DNA of 64,000 nt from Variovorax sp. JS1663 (lineage in GTDB: Bacteria; Pseudomonadota; Gammaproteobacteria; Burkholderiales; Burkholderiaceae_C), in contig NZ_LYMK01000011.1 of the NCBI RefSeq assembly GCF_002157355.1, forward strand, positions 1-64,000, in the 5' to 3' direction. A program made the translations under genes and the position numbers. Below are positions 46,110-54,485 of the stretch, one piece after another (position 1 is the first letter of the stretch; every line of letters begins with the position of its first letter). The notes under the pieces are model-generated. The model was not told the origin of the DNA, did not search any database, and worked only from the letters and a program-made list of their open reading frames with translations.

Positions 46110-47099
46110 TCAGGGCTTCAGCAGGATCTTGCCGATGGATTCACGGGATTCCATCATCCGGTGCGCGCGCGGCGCCTCCGTCAGCGGCAGCCGGGTCGTG
46201 ATGGCCGGTGCGATCTTTCCCTCGGCGAGCAATGCGATCACGGCCTTGCAGGCGCTGTCGCGGACCTGCGGCATCTTGTCGAACACGTGCGTGCCGATCA
46301 CGCGCAGCGCCGGGCTCCGGTCGATGTTCGCGCGCATGCCGCGGAACAGGTCCACGTCGGGCATGCCGCCGAGCGCGGCGTAGGAGACGATCAGGCCGAG
46401 CGGCGCGAGCATCTTCATGTCCTCGACGAAGGAGTTGCCGGCCAGGTGATTGAAGACGATGTCCACCCCCCGCCCCTGCGTCAGCGCGAGCACCCTTTCG
46501 GGCAGCGGCCCGCTCTTGTAGTTCAGCGCATGGTCGACACCTCGTGTCCTGAGGAACGCGCATTTCTCGTCGCTGCCGGCGGTGCCGATCACCGTCGAGC
46601 CGCCCAGCTTCGCGAGTTCCGTCAAGGCCGTGCCCATGCCGCCGGATGCGCCGTGCAGCAGCATGCAGCGGGTCTCCGCGCCGCGCGCACCGTGGTGCAG
46701 GAGCAGCCAGGCCACGATGTAGTTGAAGAGCGAAGCGGCCTCGTCCAGATCGACGTCGGGAGGGAGGATCCAGGGCGTCTCATCGCGAACGGCCACGTAC
46801 TCGGCGTACAGCCCGCCCGCAAAGCCCATGTCCCAGCTCGTGAAGAACACGGGCTGACCGTTCTCCAGGCGTGACGACCCGTTGGCGTCGACCACATGTC
46901 CGCTCACCTCGTTGCCCGGAACATAGGGCAGCTTCGGCATCCACGGGTAGCGGCCGCTGCGCACCAGCAGATCCGGAAACGCAACGCCGATCGCATGGGT
47001 CTTGACCAGCACTTCGCCCGGCTTGAGCGAGGGCGTGGGCACATCGACCACGTCGAGGACTTCCGGACCGCCGGTCTCGGACATCTGCACTGCTTTCAT
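46110..47099 (-). CDS. quinone oxidoreductase-like MDR protein, copy 2
   Basis: This 329-residue zinc-free medium-chain reductase has VPGNEVSGHVV, FTSWDMGFAGGLYAEYV, a glycine-rich NADP motif HGASGGMGTALTELA and the C-terminal ESRESIGKILLKP. It reduces quinones or enones, or possibly an unsaturated acyl-CoA. It is closely similar along its whole length to the protein encoded just upstream (47148-48137), with identical length, so the two are tandem paralogues. AAGGAG precedes the ATG. Confidence 0.88.
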   Translation of the reverse strand: MKAVQMSETGGPEVLDVVDVPTPSLKPGEVLVKTHAIGVAFPDLLVRSGRYPWMPKLPYVPGNEVSGHVVDANGSSRLENGQPVFFTSWDMGFAGGLYAEYVAVRDETPWILPPDVDLDEAASLFNYIVAWLLLHHGARGAETRCMLLHGASGGMGTALTELAKLGGSTVIGTAGSDEKCAFLRTRGVDHALNYKSGPLPERVLALTQGRGVDIVFNHLAGNSFVEDMKMLAPLGLIVSYAALGGMPDVDLFRGMRANIDRSPALRVIGTHVFDKMPQVRDSACKAVIALLAEGKIAPAITTRLPLTEAPRAHRMMESRESIGKILLKP

Positions 47100-47147
47100 A
47101 TCGGGAACTCCTTGACGGAATGGCTGACGGTCGCGCCCCCGGGGGTG

Positions 47148-48137
47148 TCAGGGCTTGAGAAGAATCTTTCCCATCGACTCGCGCGACTCGAGCAGTCGAT
47201 GGGCCTCGCCGGCCTGGGCCAGCGGCAGGCGCGCCTGGATGGCCGGGGAAATCTGCCGTTTGGCCAAGAGGTCGATCACCGCGGCGCAGGCCTTGTGCAG
47301 CACCTCGGGCGTCTTTCCGAACACGTGGGTGGCGATCACGCGGATGGCGGGACTGCGGTCGATGTGCGCGCGCATGTCGGTGAACAGGTCTTTGTCGGGC
47401 ATGCCCCCCAGCGCCGCGTACGACACGATCAGCCCCAGGGGCGCAAGCATCCTCATGTCCTGCACGAAGGTGTTGCCGGCCACATGGTTGAAGACGATGT
47501 CGGCACCCCGGCCCCCGGTGATATCCAGCACGCGATCGACCACCGACTCGCTCCGGCTGTCGATGGCGTGGGTCACGCCGCGTTCACGCAGGAAGGCACA
47601 TTTGCGCTCGCCGCCGGCCGCGCCGATGACGGTCGACCCGGCGAGCCGGCAAAGCTCCGCCAGCGTGCTGCCCATGCCGCCGGCCGCGCCGTGCAGGAAC
47701 ACCGTGCCGGTCTCTGCGCCGCGCGCGCCGATGTGCAGCAGGATCCAGCCGACGAGGTAGTTGAACAAGGTGGCGGCGTCGTCCAGGTCCACCCCTTCGG
47801 GCAGCAGCCAGGGCGCCTGCTCGGGCACGACGATGTATTCCGCGTACAGCCCGCCCGCGAAGCCGATGTCCCAGCTGGTGAAAAACACCGGCTGGCCGTT
47901 CTTCAGCCGGCTCGAACCGTTGGCGTCCACCACGTGCCCGGTGGCCTCGTTGCCCGGCACGTAGGGCATCTGCGGCATCCACAGGTGCGTGCCGCTGCGC
48001 ACCAGCGTGTCGGCGTACGACACGCCGATCGCGTGAATCCTGACCAGCACCTCGCCCGGGCCGGGCGTGGGCATCGGCCGCTCCACGAGTTCGAGCACCT
48101 CGGGCCCGCCGGGCTCCTTCATCTGGATGGCTTTCAT
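47148..48137 (-). CDS. quinone oxidoreductase-like MDR protein, copy 1
   Basis: This 329-residue MDR protein lacks structural zinc cysteines. VPGNEATGHVV, FTSWDIGFAGGLYAEYI, HGAAGGMGSTLAELC and ESRESMGKILLKP mirror the neighbouring copy; the central cofactor region is most conserved, and the region near HAIDSRSESVVDRVL differs most. The ATG overlaps the livF stop (ATGA), so it is translated with the transporter genes. Two enzymes with near-equal sequence suggest different substrates within one pathway, or dosage. Confidence 0.88.
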   Translation of the reverse strand: MKAIQMKEPGGPEVLELVERPMPTPGPGEVLVRIHAIGVSYADTLVRSGTHLWMPQMPYVPGNEATGHVVDANGSSRLKNGQPVFFTSWDIGFAGGLYAEYIVVPEQAPWLLPEGVDLDDAATLFNYLVGWILLHIGARGAETGTVFLHGAAGGMGSTLAELCRLAGSTVIGAAGGERKCAFLRERGVTHAIDSRSESVVDRVLDITGGRGADIVFNHVAGNTFVQDMRMLAPLGLIVSYAALGGMPDKDLFTDMRAHIDRSPAIRVIATHVFGKTPEVLHKACAAVIDLLAKRQISPAIQARLPLAQAGEAHRLLESRESMGKILLKP

Positions 48138-48901
48138 GCAGCGACTTTCATTTCGGGGATGGATGTGGCCCGGGACCCGGGATGGCCTCCGAGGTAGGCG
48201 CGCGCGAGGCGATCGCTGCCGACGGCCTGCTGCCAGTCGATGCCGTTCAGTTCGTCGATCACGCGCCCCATCGCCATCACGTAGGCACGCCCGGTGGCGG
48301 CAGCCGCGATGCGCACGTTCTGCTCGATGAGCAGCAGGCCCACGCGACGGCTGCGCAGCGTGTCGAACACCACCTGGATGTCCTTGAAGACCTTGGGCGC
48401 CAGGCCGGTGGAGGGCTCGTCCATGATCAACAGGTCCGGCTGCAGCAGCAGCGCGCGGCCGATGGCCACCATCTGCTGCTGCCCGCCGCTGAGCAATTGG
48501 ACCCGCTGCCGGCGCTTCTCCTCGAGGATGGGAAATAGGGCCATGACCTCGTCGAGGCTGAAGCGTCGGCGATGACCGCGCGTCCGGAGGCCGTGGCGCT
48601 CGGCAAGCACCAGGTTCTCGCGCACGGTCAGCTCGCCGAAGAGATGCCGCCCCTCGAGCACCACCGCCAGGCCGCGTGCCGCCCGTTCCTTGGCCGGCGT
48701 CGCATGCAGGTCCGCGCCGTCTTTCTCGAGGCGGCCGCCGGTCACGGGAATCAGTCCGCACAGCGCACGCACCAGCGTCGTCTTGCCGGCACCGTTCGGC
48801 CCCACGACAGCGACGGCCTCGCCCGCATCGACATGCATCGACACGCCCTGCAGGATGGTGAGCGCGCCGTAGCCCGCGGCCAGTGAATCGACAGTCAGCA
48901 T
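48134..48901 (-). CDS. livF: branched-chain-type ABC transporter ATPase
   Basis: This 255-residue ATPase has Walker A GPNGAGKT, LSGGQQQMVAIGRALL, Walker B LLIMDEPSTGLAP and the LivF-typical EGRHLFGELTVRENL. It pairs with LivG. A 4-bp gap separates it from livG. The set also includes livM, livH and a binding protein, all leftward, and its company suggests an aromatic or organic-acid substrate rather than amino acids. Confidence 0.9.
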   Translation of the reverse strand: MLTVDSLAAGYGALTILQGVSMHVDAGEAVAVVGPNGAGKTTLVRALCGLIPVTGGRLEKDGADLHATPAKERAARGLAVVLEGRHLFGELTVRENLVLAERHGLRTRGHRRRFSLDEVMALFPILEEKRRQRVQLLSGGQQQMVAIGRALLLQPDLLIMDEPSTGLAPKVFKDIQVVFDTLRSRRVGLLLIEQNVRIAAAATGRAYVMAMGRVIDELNGIDWQQAVGSDRLARAYLGGHPGSRATSIPEMKVAA

Positions 48902-48905
48902 GGCA

Positions 48906-49667
48906 TCAGGCTCCGAGGTAGACATCGCGCACCCGGGGATCGGCCTGCAGGGTCGACATGTCGCCGCTGACCAGCAACTCGCCGTTGTAGAGCAGATGCA
49001 CCGTGTCGACGACGCCCATGAGGTCCATGTCGTGCGAGACGAGCAGGACCGCGATGCCATCGTCGCGCAGCTGGCCGATCCAGTGTTCCAGGGCCCTGAC
49101 ATCGGCGTCGTTGAGCCCGGAAGAGGGTTCGTCCAGCATCAGCAGCCGCGGCCGCCCCACCACCGCGCGGGCGATCTCCAGCACCCGGCGCTGGCCGGCC
49201 GGCAGCGTCCGGGTCGGCTCGTTGCGCAGTGCCCACAGCTTGAAGCGCGCACAGACCTCGCCGGCCGCCTCCTGCATCTCCCGCCGCGCACGCCGCGCGC
49301 CCGGAAGCGCGAACATCTCGGCCAGCATGCCCGCGCCCCCGGCCTTGGCGCAGCCGGCCATGATGTTCTCCAGGACCGTCATGGACTCGAACACGCGCGG
49401 GGTCTGGAAGGTACGGACCAAGCCGCCGCGGCTGCGTCCCTCCACAGGCACGCCAGCCATGCTGCGACCCTCGAATCGCACCTCGCCGACACGCGGATGG
49501 ATGTAGCCCGAGATCAGGTTGAAGAGCGTGGTCTTGCCCGAGCCGTTGGGGCCGATCAGTCCGACCAGGCCGCCATGCGGCACCTCGAGGTTGACGTTGC
49601 TCAGCACCTTGACGGCCCCGAAGCTGTGGCCGAGGCCATGCACCTGCAGCAATGCGGATTCAGCCAC
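48906..49667 (-). CDS. livG: branched-chain-type ABC transporter ATPase
   Basis: This 253-residue ATPase has Walker A GPNGSGKT, FNLISGYIHPRVGEVRFEG, a LivG-like GLVRTFQTPRVFESMTVLEN, the signature LPAGQRRVLEIARA and Walker B LLMLDEPSSGLND. The start is GTG at 49667, overlapping the end of livM by 8 bp. It uses Ala in place of the first Ser of the LSGGQ signature, as in many LivG proteins. Confidence 0.9.
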   Translation of the reverse strand: MAESALLQVHGLGHSFGAVKVLSNVNLEVPHGGLVGLIGPNGSGKTTLFNLISGYIHPRVGEVRFEGRSMAGVPVEGRSRGGLVRTFQTPRVFESMTVLENIMAGCAKAGGAGMLAEMFALPGARRARREMQEAAGEVCARFKLWALRNEPTRTLPAGQRRVLEIARAVVGRPRLLMLDEPSSGLNDADVRALEHWIGQLRDDGIAVLLVSHDMDLMGVVDTVHLLYNGELLVSGDMSTLQADPRVRDVYLGA

Positions 49668-50604
49668 GCAGCCTCCGTTTGAAGCCGGTGGCCAGCAAGC
49701 CGAACAGCCCGTTCGGCAGCAGCACCACCACCGCCGTCATCGTGAGGCCGAACAGGATCTGGTGCACGTCGCCGAGCCGGCTCAGGAAGTACGGGACGAA
49801 GCTCACGAAGAGCGCGCCGACCAGCATTCCACCCGTGGAACGCATGCCGCCGAGCACCGGCACCAGCAGGAAGATGAGCGACTTCGTCAGCCCGAAGCTG
49901 TCCACGCTGACGAAGCTGGCGTAGTGCGCGAACAGCGAGCCCGCCAGGCTGCCGAGCATCGCGCACAGCGCGAAGACCGCCGTGCGCATCGCCCGCAGCC
50001 GGATGCCCAGGCTGACGGAGGCCTCGCCGCAGTCGCGGCCGGCGCGCAGAAGCAGGCCGGTTTGCCCGTGGATCAGGTTGTGCGCCATCCAGGTGACGGC
50101 GAAGGCCACCAGCCACACCAGGTAGTAGAACTTCTCCGCACTGTCGATCGCCAGGCCGAAGAGTGCGGGCTGGGGTATTCCGCCGATGCCGAGGCTGCCG
50201 CCGGTGAGCCAGTCCCACTCGAAGAAGAGCACGTGGCCGATGATGCCCAGCGCCAGCGTCGCGAGGCCAAGGAAGTAGCCGTGCAGGCGCAGGATGGCCC
50301 ATCCCAGCGCGCCCGCGATGACCGCCGCGATCGCGACGCCGGCCAGCATGCCCACGACGATCGGCACGCCACGGGTGGACAGCGCGGCGCTGGCATAGGC
50401 GCCGATGCCGAAGAACAGCGCCTGGCCGAGATTGACGATGCCGCACTGGCCGAGCGCCAGGCCGACACCGAGGCCGGCGATGTAGTACAGGCCGGTGAAG
50501 ACCAGCAGGTCCGTGACGGCCTGCGAAAGCACCAGCGGCAGCGCCGCCCAGAGCAGCAACACCGGAACTCCCCACGCTGGAGAGATGAACGTGCCGGGCT
50601 TCAT
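49660..50604 (-). CDS. livM: branched-chain-type ABC transporter permease
   Basis: This 314-residue permease has about ten hydrophobic helices and the LivM pattern GLGVGLALGQCGIVNLGQALFFGIGAYA. The ATG at 50604 follows GGAGG by 5 bp, and the livH stop lies 1 bp before it. A reading from 50628 would overlap livH and is less likely. Confidence 0.9.
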   Translation of the reverse strand: MKPGTFISPAWGVPVLLLWAALPLVLSQAVTDLLVFTGLYYIAGLGVGLALGQCGIVNLGQALFFGIGAYASAALSTRGVPIVVGMLAGVAIAAVIAGALGWAILRLHGYFLGLATLALGIIGHVLFFEWDWLTGGSLGIGGIPQPALFGLAIDSAEKFYYLVWLVAFAVTWMAHNLIHGQTGLLLRAGRDCGEASVSLGIRLRAMRTAVFALCAMLGSLAGSLFAHYASFVSVDSFGLTKSLIFLLVPVLGGMRSTGGMLVGALFVSFVPYFLSRLGDVHQILFGLTMTAVVVLLPNGLFGLLATGFKRRLRG

Positions 50605-50605
50605 C

Positions 50606-51493
50606 TCAGCCTCCCACCCGGCCCGCACGGCCGAGCATGCCGTTGGGCAACACGATCATGATGACGATCAGCAGACTGAAGGCGATCACGTCCTTGTAGC
50701 TGGAGGAGACGAAGCTGATCGCGAACGCCTCGAGCAGCGCGATCGTCAGTCCGCCGACCACCGCGCCCAGGGGATTCGTCAGCCCGCCGAGAATGGCGGC
50801 CGCGAAGCCCTTCAGCGTCAGGCTCATGCCCACGTGATAGTCCATCGCCACCAGCGGCGCGACCAGGATGCCGGCGAACGCGCCGAGCAGACCGCCCATC
50901 GCGAAGCTCAAGGTGCGCATCCGGCGCACGTCGATGCCGATCGTGGCTGCGCCTTCCGCATCGATCGATGCGGCCATCATCGACAAGCCCAGCGCGGTGT
51001 GCCGATAGAACAGCTGCAGGCCCGCGGTCAGCGCCAGGCCGCCGCCGACCAGCCATGCGGCATGCTCGATCAGTACCGCATCCCTCCACACGAACACGCG
51101 GTCGCCACCGAGCGCCGGCAGGCTGTAGCTGGCACGTCCGAGGAAGAACAGCAGCGCGGCCGAGAGCGTCAACGCCACGCCGATGGTCAGCAGCAGGTAG
51201 GCTTCTTCGCCCGCGCCGCGCCGCTTCATCCTCCGCACGAGGAGGATGTCGATGGCCGCGCAGATCAGCGCGCCCGCCACCCCACCGGCCAGCACCGCCG
51301 GCAGGTAGGGCACGCCGGCCTGGCTCAGCAGCAGCACCGCCGTGATCGCGCCGATCACGGCGCAGTCGCCCTGCGCCGCGTTGATGACGTGGCTGCCCTT
51401 GAAGATGACGGCCAGGCCCATGCCGACCAGGGCATAGACGAAGCCGTTCGTGACGCCGGCAATCAGCGCCTGGATCAGGAGGCTGGAGGTCAT
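50606..51493 (-). CDS. livH: branched-chain-type ABC transporter permease
   Basis: This 295-residue LivH-like permease shows NGFVYALVGMGLAVIFKGSHVINAAQGD at the N-terminus and FAMGGLLGAFAGILVAPL and FAAAILGGLTNPLGAVVGGL later, with about eight helices. It is separated by 7 bp from the dioxygenase gene upstream, which ties the transporter to ring-cleavage chemistry. Confidence 0.91.
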   Translation of the reverse strand: MTSSLLIQALIAGVTNGFVYALVGMGLAVIFKGSHVINAAQGDCAVIGAITAVLLLSQAGVPYLPAVLAGGVAGALICAAIDILLVRRMKRRGAGEEAYLLLTIGVALTLSAALLFFLGRASYSLPALGGDRVFVWRDAVLIEHAAWLVGGGLALTAGLQLFYRHTALGLSMMAASIDAEGAATIGIDVRRMRTLSFAMGGLLGAFAGILVAPLVAMDYHVGMSLTLKGFAAAILGGLTNPLGAVVGGLTIALLEAFAISFVSSSYKDVIAFSLLIVIMIVLPNGMLGRAGRVGG

Positions 51494-51500
51494 GGGACGC

Positions 51501-52442
51501 CTACTCGTGCGAATGCGTGAAGAAGCGCTCGGGAACCTGGTCGCCCCACGGGCCGTTGGCGCTTGCTATCGTGCCGTCGGTCACGCCGCGGAAGTCGGCG
51601 TTCATGCGGTCGGTGTCGGTCCAGTGCTCGTACATGAAGTCGAACGGGTCCATCCAGTAGTCGAAGATCTGCGCGCCGTACACGTGGCGCCCGATGCCCC
51701 AGACCTTGTCGCCCCCGCGGGCCACCATGTGCTCGTGACCCAGCATCAGATCGTCCAGATCCTGCACCTCGAAGGCGATGTGATTCAGGCCTGGCTTCGG
51801 ACCCGGCTGGAGCAGGAATACATGGTGGTCCACATACTCCGGTCCACGGTCGAGACGGTTGAAGGCCAACACCAGTTGTCCATCGGGCGCAAGGACCTCG
51901 TCGCTCATCAACAGGCCGAGCGTTTCCCGGTACCACGACAACATCGGCGGCATATCGGGACTGACGAGCACCCCATGCCCCAGGCGCAATACCTTGGAAG
52001 GGCCTTTTTCGTGACGGGCCAGCGTACCGGCGCGGCGCAGGCCGTCGATGGCGTCGTTGAGGGGGTGACGTGCGTGCGCGATCGGCTGCACGCGCTCGAT
52101 GCCGTGCACGACCTCGACCGTGTTGCCGTCGGGATCCTTCAGACGCACGCGACGGCCGCCGCCGGGTTCGTCGATGGTTTCCACCCCCGAGGCGCCGGGC
52201 TGCTTCGCGAGTTTGTGCAGGTCGTCCTCGCTGGCGGCGACGAATGCCATCGCCAGGAATTTCGGTGGCCCGAGTTCCGCCACGTGGATGTGATGTTCAG
52301 CGCACGAGCCGCGCATGTAGAGCGCCTTGTCGGTGCGGGCGGATCGCTGCAGGCCGAAGTCCTTGAGAAAGGCCTCCGCCTTGTCGAGATCCGGCACGCG
52401 CACGCGCACATAGGCCAGGTCGATCGCTTTGATGATGGGCAT
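51501..52442 (-). CDS. type I extradiol ring-cleavage dioxygenase (VOC fold)
   Basis: This 313-residue two-module VOC protein carries a full iron site in the second module: His156 in RLGHGVLV, His221 in GLNHIAFEV and Glu272 in FMYEHW. The His-His-Glu triad and the FNRLDRGPEYVDHH stretch fit catechol 2,3-dioxygenase-type enzymes, which open aromatic diols next to the hydroxyls. It lies inside the transporter operon, between livH and livK. The exact diol is not clear from sequence. Confidence 0.85.
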   Translation of the reverse strand: MPIIKAIDLAYVRVRVPDLDKAEAFLKDFGLQRSARTDKALYMRGSCAEHHIHVAELGPPKFLAMAFVAASEDDLHKLAKQPGASGVETIDEPGGGRRVRLKDPDGNTVEVVHGIERVQPIAHARHPLNDAIDGLRRAGTLARHEKGPSKVLRLGHGVLVSPDMPPMLSWYRETLGLLMSDEVLAPDGQLVLAFNRLDRGPEYVDHHVFLLQPGPKPGLNHIAFEVQDLDDLMLGHEHMVARGGDKVWGIGRHVYGAQIFDYWMDPFDFMYEHWTDTDRMNADFRGVTDGTIASANGPWGDQVPERFFTHSHE

Positions 52443-52467
52443 GAAGTCTGTCCTGGGAGAACGTTGT

Positions 52468-53586
52468 TCAATCTGCGATTCGCACGTCGACCGGTACGAA
52501 CTTGCCGCCGACCAGCTTCGAGAAGACGAGCTGCGAAGGACGCAAGCCGTTGAGATCGTCCGCCGCGAAGTCGTACTCGTAGCTCACGCCCTGGAACTTG
52601 CTGCGGATCGCGCCGCACAGCTGGGCTCCGGTGGCGTTCGGGCCGGCCCGGCGCACCAGCTCCGAGGCGATCTGCACCGCATCCCAGCCGATCAGCGCCG
52701 GCCCCTTGGGCAGCACGCCATACTCCTTGCGGTACATCTCGACGAAGGGCTTCTGCCGCGCCGTCGGCGACTCCGAGACGATGTATTCGGGCAGCACGAT
52801 GTTGTCGGCGGCAGCTCCCATCGCATTCACGGCCTCGTACGACGCCGCCGTCGCGGCGCCGATGATGGGTTGGGTCATCTGCAGCCGGCGCAGGTCGCGG
52901 TACGGCACGGCCGTGTTCGCGATCACCGCGACCACGTCGGGCCGCGCGGCCTTGAGCTTGGCTGCCTGGGTGGTGGCCTCCGTCGCGCCCTGTTCGAACT
53001 TCTCGGCGCCGACCAGTTCGATGCCGTAGGCGGGCGCATGGCGCTTCAACTCGTTGTAGACCAGCGTGCCCCACGCGGAGTCGTACAGCACGCCCATCTT
53101 CTTCAGGTCGGCGCTGCGCGCGTAGCCGAGAAAGGCCTTGGCATTGACGTCCTGGCTCCAGGCCAGGTGCACGACGCACTTGCGCTCGCGCTCGATGGTG
53201 GCGCCGATGCCCGACAGCGAGATCTGCGGCGTCGGCCCGGCGCTGGTGACGCCGCCCACGGCAATGGAGCTCGCGGTCGTCGTCAACGCGATGACGACGT
53301 CGACCTTCTCGCCGCGCACCAGCTCGTTCGCATGTGTCAGCGCGGTATCGGGGTTGGTGGCATCGTCACGCAGCAGCAACTGCACCTGCCGTCCACCGGC
53401 GGCATTGAGCTGCTTCTGCGCCAGGAGCGCACCGCTGCGCGCCGCGGTGCCGAGCGCCGCGGCTGGACCGGTGGCGGCCACGATGACGCCGAGTTTCAAG
53501 GGTGGCTGCTGGGCTTGCGCCGACAGCGCGAAGCCGAGCAGTGAACCGGCGATCAGCGCCGCTGCCGGACGAGGGAAGGCTGCCAT
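52468..53586 (-). CDS. livK: branched-chain-type ABC substrate-binding protein
   Basis: This 372-residue periplasmic protein has a signal peptide ending ALSAQA, followed by PLKLGVIVAATGPAAALG, the Peripla_BP_6 fold, and a C-terminal FVPVDVRIAD. The region KKMGVLYDSAWG is typical. AGGAG precedes the ATG. Members of this family in catabolic clusters often bind aromatic acids. It is the first transporter gene of the unit, but is separated from livH by the dioxygenase gene. Confidence 0.88.
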   Translation of the reverse strand: MAAFPRPAAALIAGSLLGFALSAQAQQPPLKLGVIVAATGPAAALGTAARSGALLAQKQLNAAGGRQVQLLLRDDATNPDTALTHANELVRGEKVDVVIALTTTASSIAVGGVTSAGPTPQISLSGIGATIERERKCVVHLAWSQDVNAKAFLGYARSADLKKMGVLYDSAWGTLVYNELKRHAPAYGIELVGAEKFEQGATEATTQAAKLKAARPDVVAVIANTAVPYRDLRRLQMTQPIIGAATAASYEAVNAMGAAADNIVLPEYIVSESPTARQKPFVEMYRKEYGVLPKGPALIGWDAVQIASELVRRAGPNATGAQLCGAIRSKFQGVSYEYDFAADDLNGLRPSQLVFSKLVGGKFVPVDVRIAD

Positions 53587-53618
53587 GCTTGTCTCCTGTA
53601 TTTGTGGGTTGCGGCGCG

Positions 53619-54464
53619 CTATTCGGGGGCAATGACGCGCTGGCGCTGCTGCCCCAGCTGCGGCGAGACGATCGTGACCACGTCGCCGGGCTTCAGATAC
53701 ACCGGCGGTTTCATGCCTCCACCCACGCCGGCCGGCGTGCCGGTGACGATCACGTCGCCCGGCAGGAGCGTCAGTACGCTCGAGATGTGGGCGACGATGC
53801 GGCGCACGTCGAACACCATCTCCGCCGTGCTGGCTTGCTGGCGCACCACGCCGTTGACGTCCAGGCGCAGGTCCACTTCCTGCGGATCGGGTATCTCGTC
53901 CTTGGTGACCAGCCAGGGGCCGAGGGCGCCGAAGGTCGGCGCACTCTTGCCCTTGACGAACTGCCCGCCGCGGCTCAACTGCCAGTCGCGTTCCGACAGG
54001 TCGTTCGCGGCACAGTAGCCTGCCACGCAGTCCAGCGCGTCCTCCTCGCTGACGTCGGAGGCCCGTTTGCCGATCACGACGCCCAGCTCCACTTCCCAAT
54101 CGGTGGCCTTGGAGCCGCGCGGCATCAGGATGTCGTCGTTGGGGCCGCAGATCGAGGTGATTGCCTTGTTGAAGAGCATCGGCTCGCTCGGCTGCGGCAG
54201 CCCCGATTCGGCAATGTGGCCCTTGTAGTTCAGCCCGACCGCGAAGAACTGCCGCACGCCGGCCACGGGCGCCGCCAGGCGCGGGTTGCCCTCCACCAGC
54301 GGCAGGCGCTCGGGGTCCAGCGCGGCGAGCACCGCCAGGCCTTCCGGCGAGATCACCTCCGGCGTGAGGTCCGCGATGGCCGGCGAAAGCGCCCGGATGC
54401 GTCCTTGCGCATCGAGCAGGCCGGGGCGTTCCTGGCCCGGCGGGCCGTAGCGAAGCAGTTTCAT
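53619..54464 (-). CDS. fumarylacetoacetate hydrolase family protein
   Basis: This 281-residue FAH-fold protein has FFAVGLNYKGHIAESG, the metal-binding glutamates in DWEVELGVVIGK, and GVGGGMKPPVYLKPGDVV near the end. The family includes hydrolases, hydratases and decarboxylases acting on ring-opened diketo or hydroxymuconate products, such as HpaG. Given the extradiol dioxygenase and aldehyde dehydrogenase in the cluster, it probably processes a meta-cleavage product. Confidence 0.88.
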   Translation of the reverse strand: MKLLRYGPPGQERPGLLDAQGRIRALSPAIADLTPEVISPEGLAVLAALDPERLPLVEGNPRLAAPVAGVRQFFAVGLNYKGHIAESGLPQPSEPMLFNKAITSICGPNDDILMPRGSKATDWEVELGVVIGKRASDVSEEDALDCVAGYCAANDLSERDWQLSRGGQFVKGKSAPTFGALGPWLVTKDEIPDPQEVDLRLDVNGVVRQQASTAEMVFDVRRIVAHISSVLTLLPGDVIVTGTPAGVGGGMKPPVYLKPGDVVTIVSPQLGQQRQRVIAPE

Positions 54465-54485
54465 GGTGATGTTTCTCCGAATCGT

